This document shows positions 35,109-43,914 of a DNA stretch of 64,000 nucleotides, one piece after another; within the stretch, counting starts at the first letter, position 1; each line of letters starts with the position of its first letter. This DNA is from Panacagrimonas sp965216805. Its GTDB lineage: Bacteria; Pseudomonadota; Gammaproteobacteria; Nevskiales; Nevskiaceae. Both the position numbers and the translations under genes were made by a program. Where the stretch lies: positions 1,488,001-1,552,000 of the forward strand of contig NZ_CBDCGN010000003.1 of the NCBI RefSeq assembly GCF_965216805.1, given 5' to 3'. A model generated the notes under the pieces. That model was not told the origin of the DNA. It worked only from the letters and a program-made list of their open reading frames with translations, and did not search any database.

Positions 35109-36119
35109 ATGCGCGTTTGCATACTCGGCGCCGGTGGCCTGGGCTCGGTCATCGGCGGGTATCTGGCCGAGACCGGCGTCGAGGTGGTGCTGGTGGCCAG
35201 GTCTGCGCATGCGGAGGCGATTCGCGCCCAGGGCTTGCGCATCGAGGGGCGTCGCGGCGAGCGCCTGATCCGCCGGCACCTCACCGCCGTCACCCACGCC
35301 GATCAGGCGAGCGGCGACTTCGATGTTCTGATCCTGGCGGTCAAGCACAAGGACACGCTATCCGCGCTGGCGTCCGCTGAAGCGCTGAGGCCGCGCGTGG
35401 CCTGCGTCTGTTCGGTCCAGAACGGCGTGATCAAGGAAGACCTGCTGGCCGACTGGGCCGGCGCCGACAAGGTGCTGGGCGTCTCCATCGTCGAAGGCGG
35501 AACCCTGCTGGCACCCGGCCGCGTCCACAATCACCTGACCGCCCTCACCACGTTTTACTGCGGCGAGATCGACGGCCGTATCAGTCCGCGCGCGCAGCAA
35601 CTGGCCGCAGCATTCAGTGCGGCGGATCTGCCTGCGCGTGCGGTGGATTGTGTGCGGCAGGTGATCTGGGAAAAGCTGGCGCTGGTGTGCACGGTGTCGT
35701 CGTTCTCCGTCAGTAGCCTGATCGGCAGACCCGAATGGGTTCTGGCCGATGGCCTGTCGCAGCCCGAGGGCGCCGCGCATTACGCCGCCGTCGCCCGCGA
35801 ATGCATTGCGGTGTATCGCGCGATGGGCTGGGAGCCGCAGGATTTCTACGCGCCGTCCTCGCGACTGCGCGAGCTGGGCGCGGCGCCCGATCTGGCTGCG
35901 GCCGCAGCGATCATGCTCGCGCAAGGACGCAAGCTGGTGGAGAGCGGATTTCGCGGGCGCTCCTCGATGCACGAGGATGCTCTGCACGGTCGCAGGACCG
36001 AGGCCGATCTGATCATCAAGCCGATGATCGACAAGGCGCATGAACTCGGCATCGCCGTGCCTACCTTGCAGGCCTGTTATCGGATTGTCTCGCTGCTGGA
36101 TCGTTATGCGCAGCGCTGA
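35109..36119 (+). CDS. Ketopantoate reductase (PanE/ApbA) family protein
   Basis: A dehydrogenase of 336 residues with an N-terminal Rossmann motif GAGGLGSVIGGYLA, ILAVKHKDT, and the C-terminal helical ApbA_C domain (SSMHEDALHGRRTEADLI). True PanE has a similar SMxxDxxxGRxTExD signature, so the fold is certain. In an aromatic operon, however, it may reduce another 2-oxo acid or act as a dihydrodiol-carboxylate dehydrogenase substitute. It starts 13 bases after the FadL stop. Confidence 0.78.
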   Translation: MRVCILGAGGLGSVIGGYLAETGVEVVLVARSAHAEAIRAQGLRIEGRRGERLIRRHLTAVTHADQASGDFDVLILAVKHKDTLSALASAEALRPRVACVCSVQNGVIKEDLLADWAGADKVLGVSIVEGGTLLAPGRVHNHLTALTTFYCGEIDGRISPRAQQLAAAFSAADLPARAVDCVRQVIWEKLALVCTVSSFSVSSLIGRPEWVLADGLSQPEGAAHYAAVARECIAVYRAMGWEPQDFYAPSSRLRELGAAPDLAAAAAIMLAQGRKLVESGFRGRSSMHEDALHGRRTEADLIIKPMIDKAHELGIAVPTLQACYRIVSLLDRYAQR

Positions 36120-36144
36120 TCGACGGGTGCCGTCGACGCCGAAC

Positions 36145-36184
36145 TTGATCATCAATGACTCACCATATTGTCAATGACTGATCA
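36145..36184. promoter_or_regulatory. Two XylR/DmpR-type upstream activating sites
   Basis: TTGATCATCAATGA and ATTGTCAATGACTGATCA lie in tandem. Both share TTGATCA/TCAAT half-sites with the palindrome at 28216 and lie 90-130 bases before the sigma-54 promoter, as the paired enhancer sites of dmp and xyl promoters do. Confidence 0.55.
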
Positions 36185-36272
36185 TCGAACTGGGTCTTGA
36201 CAGGGACTGCCAGCTACTCGTCAAGCTGATATAGATCAGTTAGTTGGAACATGGATGGGGCTCGTGGGGCGA

Positions 36273-36289
36273 TTGGCACAGTTGTCGCT
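36273..36289 (+). promoter_or_regulatory. Sigma-54 promoter of the phenol hydroxylase operon
   Basis: TTGGCACAGTTGTCGCT has a near-consensus -24 element (TGGCAC) and GC at -12, with exactly ten bases between GG and GC. It is the best sigma-54 match in the window, 146 bases before the dmpL start. Confidence 0.7.
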
Positions 36290-36434
36290 CACTGAAGCCG
36301 TCACCCTGGATCGGGACGCGAGCTTCCGGTGCTCGACGGCGCGGCTTGGGGTGTCGGATGGCGGTAACGACTCAACGCCATCTGCGGGGTCCGCGTCGCC
36401 GGTTCACCCACTCACATAGCAGAGGAGCCTCCGG

Positions 36435-37433
36435 ATGCAGATTGATCTGAAGACGGTCAATGTCAAAGCGCTGCGCAACACCTTTGCCAACGTGGCCGAC
36501 CGCATCGGCGGCGACAAGCAGGCCTCGCGCTACCAGGAGGCGACGATGGGCATGCAGCCCGACGTCAACTTCCACTACCGACCGACCTGGGATCCGGATC
36601 ACGAGATCTTCGACCCGGCGCGCACCGCCATCAAGATGAAGGACTGGTACGCCCTCAAGGACCCGCGGCAGCTCTACTACGGCAACTGGACCATGGGCCG
36701 CGCGCGCCAGCAGGACGCCATGGAGTCCAACTTCAATTTTGTCGAAACCCGTGGATTGATCACCGCGCTGCCCGACGAGGTGCGCGACATCTCGCTGCGC
36801 CTGCTGGTGCCCCTGCGCCATGTCGCCTGGGGCGCCAACATGAACAACTCCTCCATGTGCGCCTACGGCTACGGCACCGCCATCACCGCGCCCTGCAGTT
36901 TCCATGCGATGGACCAGCTCGGCATCGCGCAGTACCTCACGCGCCTGGGTCTGCTGCTCGCCGATGTCGAGCAGTTGGATGCGGCCAAGCAGGCCTGGCT
37001 GAATGCACCGGAGTGGCAGGAGCTGCGCCGTTACGTGGAAGACAGTTTCGTGGTGCAGGATTGGTTCGAGCTGTTCGTGGCGCAGAACCTGGCCCTGGAC
37101 GGCCTGCTGTATCCGCTGATCTACGGCTCCATCGTCGACGATTACCTGGCCGCCAGAAACGGCAGCGCCATCGCCATGCTCACCCAGTTCATGACGGAGT
37201 GGCATGACGAAACCTCGCGCTGGGTCGAAGCACAGATCAAGGTTGCCGCTGCAGAGTCACCGGAAAACAAGGCGCTGCTGCAGCAATGGATCACGCACTG
37301 GCGTGATCGTGCCGCCGTCGCGCTGGCGCCGCTGGTGAAGGCAGTCCTGCCCGCGGAATGGGCCGGAGACGACCTGGAACAGGCGATCACCCAGTTCAAC
37401 GCGCGTTGTGCCAAGGCCGGCGTGATCCTCTGA
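36435..37433 (+). CDS. dmpL: Phenol hydroxylase beta subunit DmpL
   Basis: The hydroxylase small (beta) subunit of 332 residues of a soluble diiron phenol monooxygenase. It has the P1/DmpL pattern: FHYRPTWDPDHEIFDPARTAI, DWYALKDPRQLYYG, and FVVQDWFELFVAQNLALDGLLYPL. It has no iron ligands of its own. AGGAGCCTCCGG precedes the ATG. It is the first gene of dmpLMNOP. DmpK, the usual preceding accessory protein, is missing. Confidence 0.92.
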   Translation: MQIDLKTVNVKALRNTFANVADRIGGDKQASRYQEATMGMQPDVNFHYRPTWDPDHEIFDPARTAIKMKDWYALKDPRQLYYGNWTMGRARQQDAMESNFNFVETRGLITALPDEVRDISLRLLVPLRHVAWGANMNNSSMCAYGYGTAITAPCSFHAMDQLGIAQYLTRLGLLLADVEQLDAAKQAWLNAPEWQELRRYVEDSFVVQDWFELFVAQNLALDGLLYPLIYGSIVDDYLAARNGSAIAMLTQFMTEWHDETSRWVEAQIKVAAAESPENKALLQQWITHWRDRAAVALAPLVKAVLPAEWAGDDLEQAITQFNARCAKAGVIL

Positions 37434-37456
37434 TCGACCCATCCCCATCGAACCCC

Positions 37457-37726
37457 ATGTCCAACATCTTCATCGCATTTCAGGTCAACGAAGACACCCG
37501 CCCGATCGTGGAGGCCATCTTGGATGACAACCCCGGCTCGACCAAGAGCGAGTCACCGGCGATGGTCAAGATCGATGCCCAGGACCGGCTGGTGGTACGC
37601 CGGACCAGCATCGAAGCACGCATCGGACGCAAGTTCGATCTGCAGGAAATGCACATGCATCTGATCACGCTCACCGGGAACATCGACGAGGACGACGACG
37701 AGTTCACCCTGAGCTGGAAGCACTGA
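37457..37726 (+). CDS. dmpM: Phenol hydroxylase effector protein DmpM
   Basis: The cofactor-less regulatory subunit of 89 residues (MmoB/DmpM family) that binds the hydroxylase and tunes access to the diiron site. It begins SNIFIAFQVNEDTRPIVEAI and has the typical SPAMVKIDA and TRTS-like strand, ending DEFTLSWKH. It lies 23 bases after dmpL. Confidence 0.92.
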   Translation: MSNIFIAFQVNEDTRPIVEAILDDNPGSTKSESPAMVKIDAQDRLVVRRTSIEARIGRKFDLQEMHMHLITLTGNIDEDDDEFTLSWKH

Positions 37727-37868
37727 GCGCATGTTCGATCTACGGACAGACCAAATCCGCGACACCGTCATCCTTTGCAGCGCCCAGGATGACTGTCACA
37801 GCGTCTGAACCGCAAGAAGTGCGCTGAATATCACGCGACATCACGCAAAGCTTTAAGGAGACAGCGTC

Positions 37869-39422
37869 ATGGACATGCAGGCAAGCAAGAAAAAGCTCGG
37901 GCTCAAGGAGCGCTACAACCACATGACGCGCGGCCTGAGCTGGGACACCACCTATCAACCGATGGACAAGGTGTTCCCCTACTCGCGCTACGAGGGCATC
38001 AAGATCCACGACTGGGACAAGTTCGAAGATCCGTTTCGGTTGACCATGGACGCCTACTGGAAATACCAGGGGGAAAAAGAGAAAAAGCTCTACGCCATCA
38101 TTGATGCGTTTGCGCAGAACAATGGTCATCTGGGCGTCTCCGACGCGCGCTACATCAACGCGCTCAAGCTGTTCATCCAGGGTGTCAGCCCGCTCGAATA
38201 CATGGCGCACCGCGGCTTTGCCCATGTGGGCCGCCAGTTCGACGGCGCCGGTGCGCGGGTGGCCTGCCAGATGCAGTCCATCGACGAACTGCGTCACGCG
38301 CAGACGCAGATGCACACGGTGTCCAACTACAACAAGTACTACAACGGCATGCACAGCTGGCGGCGCTGGCACGACCGCGTATGGTATCTGTCGGTGCCGA
38401 AGTCGTTCTTCGACGACGCCATCTCCGCCGGCCCGTTCGAATTCGTGGTGGCGATCAGCTTCGCCTTCGAGTACGTGCTCACCAACCTGTTGTTCGTGCC
38501 GTTCATGAGCGGCGCGGCCTACAACGGCGACATGGCAACGGTGACCTTCGGGTTCTCCGCTCAGTCGGATGAATCCCGCCACATGACCCTGGGCCTGGAA
38601 ATCATCAAGTTCCTGCTGGAGCAGGACCCGGCCAATGTGCCCATCGTGCAGCGCTGGCTGGACAAGTGGTTCTGGCGCGGCTACCGGGTACTGACCCTGG
38701 TGTCGATGATGATGGACTACATGCTGCCCAAGAAAGTGATGAGCTGGAAGGAAGCCTGGGAGCTGTATGGCGAGCAGAACGGCACCGCGCTGTTCGACGA
38801 TCTGGCGCGCTACGGCATTCGCAAGCCCAAGGGCTGGGAGCAGGCCTGTACCGACAAGGAGCACCTGAGTCACCAGACCTGGGCGACCTTCTACAACTTC
38901 GGCGCCGCCGCCGCGTTCCATACCTGGACGCCGACGGCCGAGGAGAAAGACTGGCTGTCGGCCAAGTACCCCGACACCTTCGACAAGTACTACCGTCCGC
39001 GCTTCGAGCACTGGGAGCAGCAGGCATCGGCGGGCAAGCGCTTCTATCACGGCACCCTGCCGCAGCTCTGCACCACCTGCCAGATCCCGATGTTCTTCAC
39101 CGAGCCGGACGATCCGACCAAGATCTGCTATCGCGAGTCGGATTACGAGGGCGACAAGTACCACTTCTGTTCCGATCACTGCAAAGAGATCTTCGACGAC
39201 GAGCCGGAGAAATTCGTGCAGTCCTGGCTGCCCGTACACCAGATCTATCAGGGCAACTGCTTCAACGAAGGCGTCGACCCCACCGCACCCGGTTTCGAAC
39301 CGCTCAAGGCGGTGCTGGACTGGTACGGCTACAACTTCGGCCGCGACAACATGGAATTCGAAGGCTCCGAAGATCAGAAGAATTTCGCCGCGTGGCGCGG
39401 CGAGGCCACTCGTCCGGGCTGA
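37869..39422 (+). CDS. dmpN: Phenol hydroxylase alpha subunit DmpN
   Basis: The catalytic diiron subunit of 517 residues. Iron ligands fit E110 in SPLEYMAHRG, the first ExxH (E140-LR-H143) and the second ExxH in SDESRHMTLG. A C-terminal YHS-like zinc segment CTTCQIP...FCSDHCKEIF is present, as in DmpN. It hydroxylates phenol and methylphenols to catechols using O2. AAGGAGACAGCGTC precedes the ATG. Confidence 0.94.
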   Translation: MDMQASKKKLGLKERYNHMTRGLSWDTTYQPMDKVFPYSRYEGIKIHDWDKFEDPFRLTMDAYWKYQGEKEKKLYAIIDAFAQNNGHLGVSDARYINALKLFIQGVSPLEYMAHRGFAHVGRQFDGAGARVACQMQSIDELRHAQTQMHTVSNYNKYYNGMHSWRRWHDRVWYLSVPKSFFDDAISAGPFEFVVAISFAFEYVLTNLLFVPFMSGAAYNGDMATVTFGFSAQSDESRHMTLGLEIIKFLLEQDPANVPIVQRWLDKWFWRGYRVLTLVSMMMDYMLPKKVMSWKEAWELYGEQNGTALFDDLARYGIRKPKGWEQACTDKEHLSHQTWATFYNFGAAAAFHTWTPTAEEKDWLSAKYPDTFDKYYRPRFEHWEQQASAGKRFYHGTLPQLCTTCQIPMFFTEPDDPTKICYRESDYEGDKYHFCSDHCKEIFDDEPEKFVQSWLPVHQIYQGNCFNEGVDPTAPGFEPLKAVLDWYGYNFGRDNMEFEGSEDQKNFAAWRGEATRPG

Positions 39423-39469
39423 CCGGGTCACTCGACAAGAACGGGCATCGACAACTGGAGGACGCGACG

Positions 39470-39829
39470 ATGGCGACGGTGGCGCTCAAGCCGTACAAAT
39501 TTCCGGCGCTGGACCGGGTGGAGAATTTCCATGGCAATCAGGTGCTCTACGTGGGCTGGGTGGACCACCTGATGTTCTGCGCGCCGGTGGCCCTGCCGCT
39601 GCCGCCGGCCACCCCATTCAGGGCATTGATGGAACAGATTCTCCCTGGCATCTACGCGGCGCACCCCGACTTCGCCAAGATCGACTGGTCCACTGTGCAG
39701 TGGTTCAAGTCCAGCCAGCCGTGGACGCCGGATCCGGACAAGTCGCTGGCAGACAACGGACTCAAGCACAAGGACTCGCTCAAGTTCGTATCGCCGGGGC
39801 TCACCGGCATCCAGGGCTGTTACACCTGA
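39470..39829 (+). CDS. dmpO: Phenol hydroxylase gamma subunit DmpO
   Basis: The structural gamma subunit of 119 residues. It contains the family segments YKFPALDRVENFHGNQVLYV and HLMFCAPVALPLP and ends KFVSPGLTGIQGCYT. GGAGGACGCGACG precedes the ATG at 39470. It lies between the alpha-subunit and reductase genes in the standard dmp order. Confidence 0.92.
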   Translation: MATVALKPYKFPALDRVENFHGNQVLYVGWVDHLMFCAPVALPLPPATPFRALMEQILPGIYAAHPDFAKIDWSTVQWFKSSQPWTPDPDKSLADNGLKHKDSLKFVSPGLTGIQGCYT

Positions 39830-39862
39830 AGCCCGGAAGAAACAGGAGGATATCGACGCAGC

Positions 39863-40918
39863 ATGAGCTACCAGCTCACCATCGAGCCGCTGGGGACGAC
39901 TCTGGACGTTGAGGACGGCCAGACGATTCTCGATGCCGCGCTGCGCCAGGGCATCTACCTGCCGCATGCCTGCTGTCACGGCTTGTGCGCGACCTGCAAG
40001 ATTTCGGTGATCGAAGGCGAGGTCGAGCACGGCGATGCGTCGCCGTTTGCGTTGATGGACTTTGAGCGCGACGAGGGCAAGGCGCTGGCCTGCTGCGCCA
40101 CTCTGATGGGCGACTGCACCATCGAGGCCGAGATCGACGAAGAGCCCGACGCCGAATCGATCCCGGTGCGCGACTTCCGCGGGACGGTGACGCGTATCGA
40201 GCAGCTCACACCCACCATCCGCGGCGTGTTCTTGCAGCTCGACGAGCCGCTGCACTTCCAGGCCGGGCAGTACCTCAGTCTGCATATTCCGGGCCACGAC
40301 TGCTCACGGCCGTTCTCGCTGGCCAACCCGCCGTCGACGGCGCGCGAGATCGAGCTCAACGTGCGCATCGTCGCCGACGGCATCGGCACCGGCTATGTGC
40401 ACAACACGCTCAAGGTGGGCGATCCGATGTCGGTGTCCGGGCCTTACGGGCGCTTCTTCGTGCGCAAGTCGGCGCAGGCGCCGATGATCTTCATGGCCGG
40501 AGGCTCGGGGCTGTCGAGTCCGCAGTCGATGATTCTCGACCTGCTGGAACAGGGCTGCGAACTGCCGATCACCCTGGTTTACGGTCAGCGTGTGCGCGCC
40601 GAGCTGTATTACCACGACCGGTTTCTGCAACACGCCGCCGAGCGGGCGAACTTCACCTACGTCCCGGCCTTGTCGTCGGAGCCCGAAGATAGCGACTGGC
40701 AAGGCTTTCGCGGCTTCGTGCACGAGGCGGCCAAGGCGCACTTCGATAACGACTTTCGCGGATACAAGGCCTACCTGTGCGGACCGCCGCTGATGATCGA
40801 CGCCTGTATCAGCACCCTGATGCAAGGCCGCCTGTTCGAACGCGACATCTACGTCGAAAAATTCATTTCCGCCGCCGACACGCAGCAGGCACGCAGCCCG
40901 CTGTTCAAGAAAATTTGA
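39863..40918 (+). CDS. dmpP: Phenol hydroxylase reductase DmpP
   Basis: An NADH reductase of 351 residues with an N-terminal plant-type [2Fe-2S] domain (ACCHGLCATC with C38, C42, C45 and a fourth at 77), an FAD motif RPFSLANPP and an NAD segment AGGSGLSSPQSMILDLL. It passes electrons to DmpLNO. CAGGAGGATATCGACGCAGC precedes the ATG. It could also substitute for the missing XylZ of the benzoate dioxygenase, but that is speculation. Confidence 0.93.
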   Translation: MSYQLTIEPLGTTLDVEDGQTILDAALRQGIYLPHACCHGLCATCKISVIEGEVEHGDASPFALMDFERDEGKALACCATLMGDCTIEAEIDEEPDAESIPVRDFRGTVTRIEQLTPTIRGVFLQLDEPLHFQAGQYLSLHIPGHDCSRPFSLANPPSTAREIELNVRIVADGIGTGYVHNTLKVGDPMSVSGPYGRFFVRKSAQAPMIFMAGGSGLSSPQSMILDLLEQGCELPITLVYGQRVRAELYYHDRFLQHAAERANFTYVPALSSEPEDSDWQGFRGFVHEAAKAHFDNDFRGYKAYLCGPPLMIDACISTLMQGRLFERDIYVEKFISAADTQQARSPLFKKI

Positions 40919-40932
40919 GCGGCGCTCTCCTC

Positions 40933-41304
40933 ATGCCGGACGGAACCCGAGCCATCGCTGAGCAAGATCGAAAGACACGGCAGGTCAGTGTGCGCCAGAC
41001 CGGCGAGTGCTTTTCCTGCCAGGGCGACGAAACCCTGCTGCAGGGCATGTTGCGCCTCGGCCGCAAAGGCATCCCGGTGGGTTGCGTCAACGGCGGCTGC
41101 GGGGTGTGCAAGGTGCGCATCCACGGCGGCACCTGCGACAAGGCCGGTGCGATCAGCCGCGCCCACGTCAGCGTGGAAGAGGAATGCAGCGGCGTCACCC
41201 TGGCCTGTCGCGCGATTCCGCGCTGCGACATCGAGGTGGAAGTGATCGGCAAGATGCAACGCGGATTTCTCCAGCAGTTCGGGCTGAGCGGCAAGCCGGA
41301 CTGA
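40933..41304 (+). CDS. dmpQ: Plant-type ferredoxin DmpQ/XylT
   Basis: A [2Fe-2S] ferredoxin of 123 residues with ligands C51, C56 and C59 (CVNGGCGVC) and C92. In dmp and xyl pathways this protein reactivates catechol 2,3-dioxygenase by re-reducing its oxidised iron. It lies between dmpP and dmpB, exactly that context. It has a longer, polar N-terminal extension than usual; no clear ribosome binding site is seen before the ATG, so a start within the first 20 codons is possible. Confidence 0.88.
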   Translation: MPDGTRAIAEQDRKTRQVSVRQTGECFSCQGDETLLQGMLRLGRKGIPVGCVNGGCGVCKVRIHGGTCDKAGAISRAHVSVEEECSGVTLACRAIPRCDIEVEVIGKMQRGFLQQFGLSGKPD

Positions 41305-41349
41305 ACCGTCAAACGAAGCCCCACAGCAGCACATCAGGAGGAGGACCCC

Positions 41350-42294
41350 ATGGGTGTCATGAGAATCGGCCACGCCAGCATCCGCGTCATGGATATGGCG
41401 GCATCGCTCAAGCACTACGAGAACGTCATCGGCATGAAGACCGTGCACACCGATGCCGACGGCAACGTCTACCTGAAGTGCTGGGACGAGTGGGACAAGT
41501 ACTCCATCATCCTCACGCTGGCCGACCAGGCCGGCATGAATCACGTCGCCTACAAGGTGGAGAAGGACGCCGACCTCGACAGCTTCAAGGAGCGCGTGGA
41601 GGCCTACGGTATCGCCACCGAGATGCTGCCCGAAGGCGCCATGCCCTTCGTCGGTCGCATACTCAAGTTCAATCTGCCCAGTTCGCATGAATTCCGGCTC
41701 TACGCCAAGAAGGAATGCGTGGGCACCGACGTGGGCTCCACCAACCCCGATCCCTGGCCAGACGACAAGAAGGGCGCCGGTGCGCACTGGCTGGATCACA
41801 CCTTGCTGATGTGCACCCTGGACCCGCCGAACGGCGTCAACCATGTCGCCGACAACTGCAAGTTCATGACCGAGGTGCTGGACTTTCATTTGGGCGAGCA
41901 GGCGATGGTGGGGCCGGATGCCAACATCCAGGCGGCCGCCTTCATGTTCCGCACCAGCACCCCGCACGACATCGCCTTCGTCGGCGGACCGCGTCCGGGC
42001 ATGCACCACGTGTCGTTCTTCCTGGACAGCTGGCACGACATCCTCAAGGCCGGCGACATCATGGCCAAGAACAAGGTGCGTATCGACGTGGCGCCAACCC
42101 GGCACGGCATTACCCGCGGCGAGACCATCTACTTCTTCGACCCCAGCGGCAACCGCAACGAGACCTTCGCCGGCCTGGGCTACATGGCGCAGCCGGATCG
42201 GCCAGTCATCACCTGGACCGAGGACACCATCGGCCGTGGAATTTTCTACCACACCGGCGTGTTGCCCGAATCCTTTACCGGCGTCTACACCTGA
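41350..42294 (+). CDS. dmpB: Catechol 2,3-dioxygenase
   Basis: An extradiol dioxygenase of 314 residues (two-domain vicinal oxygen chelate fold). It has MRIGHASIRVMDM at the N terminus, HWLDHTLLM with the first iron histidine, MHHVSFFLDSWHD with the second, and YFFDPSGNRNETF with the glutamate ligand. It cleaves catechol or methylcatechols to 2-hydroxymuconic semialdehydes. CAGGAGGAGGACCCC precedes the ATG. Confidence 0.93.
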   Translation: MGVMRIGHASIRVMDMAASLKHYENVIGMKTVHTDADGNVYLKCWDEWDKYSIILTLADQAGMNHVAYKVEKDADLDSFKERVEAYGIATEMLPEGAMPFVGRILKFNLPSSHEFRLYAKKECVGTDVGSTNPDPWPDDKKGAGAHWLDHTLLMCTLDPPNGVNHVADNCKFMTEVLDFHLGEQAMVGPDANIQAAAFMFRTSTPHDIAFVGGPRPGMHHVSFFLDSWHDILKAGDIMAKNKVRIDVAPTRHGITRGETIYFFDPSGNRNETFAGLGYMAQPDRPVITWTEDTIGRGIFYHTGVLPESFTGVYT

Positions 42295-42321
42295 TCCGCC
42301 CACGCTCGCGAGTCGAACCGA

Positions 42322-42453
42322 ATGTCCAAGCCCTCCACCACATCGCTGCAGCAGATCGTCATCCAGAATGCTGCGGCCAGCGCCGCGAGGATCGCTGAGT
42401 GGGCGAGGGGTGACGACGTCGCCATCCAAGGTCCGAGCTCGAAGCGCCCATGA
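42322..42453 (+). CDS. 43-residue small protein coupled to dmpC
   Basis: A short frame, MSKPSTTSLQQIVIQNAAA..., rich in Ala, Ser and Arg, with one possible amphipathic helix (about 9-28). Its TGA overlaps the ATG of dmpC as ATGA. It fills the gap between dmpB and dmpC almost fully. No homologue was recognised; the coupling geometry supports translation. Confidence 0.45.
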   Translation: MSKPSTTSLQQIVIQNAAASAARIAEWARGDDVAIQGPSSKRP

Positions 42454-43904
42454 AAGACATCCGCAATTTCATCGATGGCGCGTTCGTCGCTACCGGCAAG
42501 ACCTTCGACAAGCGCTCGCCGCTGGACAACACGGTGCTGGGCCGCGTGCACGAGGCCGGCAAGACCGAGGTCGACGCCGCGGTGGCAGCGGCGCGCGCCG
42601 CGCTGCACGGGCCCTGGGGCAAGCTGGCGGTGAATGATCGCGTGGATCTGCTGTACGCGGTGGCCAACGAGATCAACCGGCGCTTCGACGAATTCCTGGA
42701 GGCGGAGTGTGCCGACACCGGCAAGCCTTACAGCCTGGCACGGCACATCGACATCCCGCGTGGTGCCGCCAATTTCAAGATCTTTGCGGACGTCATCAAG
42801 AACGTGCCGACCGAGTTCTTCGAGATGGCGACGCCGGACGGACGCGGCGCGCTCAACTACGCGATCCGGCGTCCGGTGGGCGTGGTCGGCGTGATCTGCC
42901 CGTGGAATCTGCCGCTGCTGCTGATGACCTGGAAAGTCGGACCGGCTCTGGCCTGCGGCAACACCGTGGTGGTCAAGCCTTCCGAGGAAACTCCGCAAAC
43001 CGCGACCCTGCTGGGCGAGGTCATGAACACCGTCGGCATGCCCAAGGGTGTCTACAACGTCGTGCATGGTTTTGGTCCCAATTCGGCGGGCGAGTTCGTC
43101 ACCTCGCACCGCGATGTCAATGCCATCACCTTCACCGGCGAGACGCGCACCGGCGAAATCATCATGAAGGCGGCGGCCACCGGCGCGCGACCGGTGTCGC
43201 TGGAGATGGGGGGCAAGAACGCCGCCATCGTATTCGCCGATTGCGATTTCGACGCCGCCATCGAAGGCACCCTGCGTTCCTGTTTCGCCAACTGCGGCCA
43301 GGTCTGCCTGGGCACCGAGCGGGTCTATGTGGAACGGCCCCTGTTCGAGCGTTTCGTGGACGCGCTCAAGGCCGGCGCCGAGGCGATGACCCTGGGTCGT
43401 CCCGAAGAAGCATCCACCCACATGGGGCCGCTGATTTCGCAGGAGCATCGCCAGAAAGTGCTGGGCTACTACGCCAAGGCGAAGGACGAGGGTGCCACCG
43501 TGGTTACCGGCGGCGGCGTGCCCAGCATGAGCGGCGGGCTGGCCGAAGGCGCCTGGGTGCAGCCCACCGTCTGGACCGGCCTGGGGGATGATTCCACCGT
43601 GGCGCGCGAAGAAATCTTCGGGCCCTGTGCGCTGATCATGCCGTTCGACGACGAAGACGAAGTGATCCGCCGCGCCAACCACAATCCCTACGGCCTGGCC
43701 TGCTCGGTGTGGACCCGCGAGGTCGCTCGTGCGCACCGGGTTTCGGCGGCGATGGAAGTGGGGCTGGTGTGGGTCAACAGCTGGTTCCTGCGCGATCTGC
43801 GTACGCCCTTCGGCGGCGCCAAGCAGTCCGGCATCGGCCGCGAAGGCGGCGTGCATTCGCTTGAGTTCTATACCGAGCTCAAGAACATCTGCGTGAAGCT
43901 CTGA
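42450..43904 (+). CDS. dmpC: 2-hydroxymuconic semialdehyde dehydrogenase
   Basis: An NAD-dependent aldehyde dehydrogenase of 484 residues. PWNLPLLLMTWK and VVKPSEETPQTA are the cofactor segments, LEMGGKNAAIV holds the general-base glutamate and NCGQVCLGTERV the nucleophilic cysteine. Starting MKDIRNFIDG, it matches XylG/DmpC. It oxidises the ring-cleavage aldehyde to 4-oxalocrotonate (enol form). It overlaps the preceding small frame by four bases and follows dmpB. Confidence 0.93.
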   Translation: MKDIRNFIDGAFVATGKTFDKRSPLDNTVLGRVHEAGKTEVDAAVAAARAALHGPWGKLAVNDRVDLLYAVANEINRRFDEFLEAECADTGKPYSLARHIDIPRGAANFKIFADVIKNVPTEFFEMATPDGRGALNYAIRRPVGVVGVICPWNLPLLLMTWKVGPALACGNTVVVKPSEETPQTATLLGEVMNTVGMPKGVYNVVHGFGPNSAGEFVTSHRDVNAITFTGETRTGEIIMKAAATGARPVSLEMGGKNAAIVFADCDFDAAIEGTLRSCFANCGQVCLGTERVYVERPLFERFVDALKAGAEAMTLGRPEEASTHMGPLISQEHRQKVLGYYAKAKDEGATVVTGGGVPSMSGGLAEGAWVQPTVWTGLGDDSTVAREEIFGPCALIMPFDDEDEVIRRANHNPYGLACSVWTREVARAHRVSAAMEVGLVWVNSWFLRDLRTPFGGAKQSGIGREGGVHSLEFYTELKNICVKL

Positions 43905-43914
43905 AACGCACTCC

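Larger units (their letters stand above)
36120..36434. other. Promoter region of the phenol hydroxylase operon; no dmpK
   Basis: This 315-base stretch holds two activator sites (36145-36184) and a sigma-54 promoter (36273-36289). A dmpK gene normally stands here. I find no frame resembling it between the promoter and dmpL; the roughly 130-base leader appears non-coding. Confidence 0.55.

Noticed and set aside
36244..36450. Possible dmpK in the leader of the phenol hydroxylase operon
   Set aside because: The only frame there is Arg/Gly/Trp-rich and shows none of the DmpK pattern.
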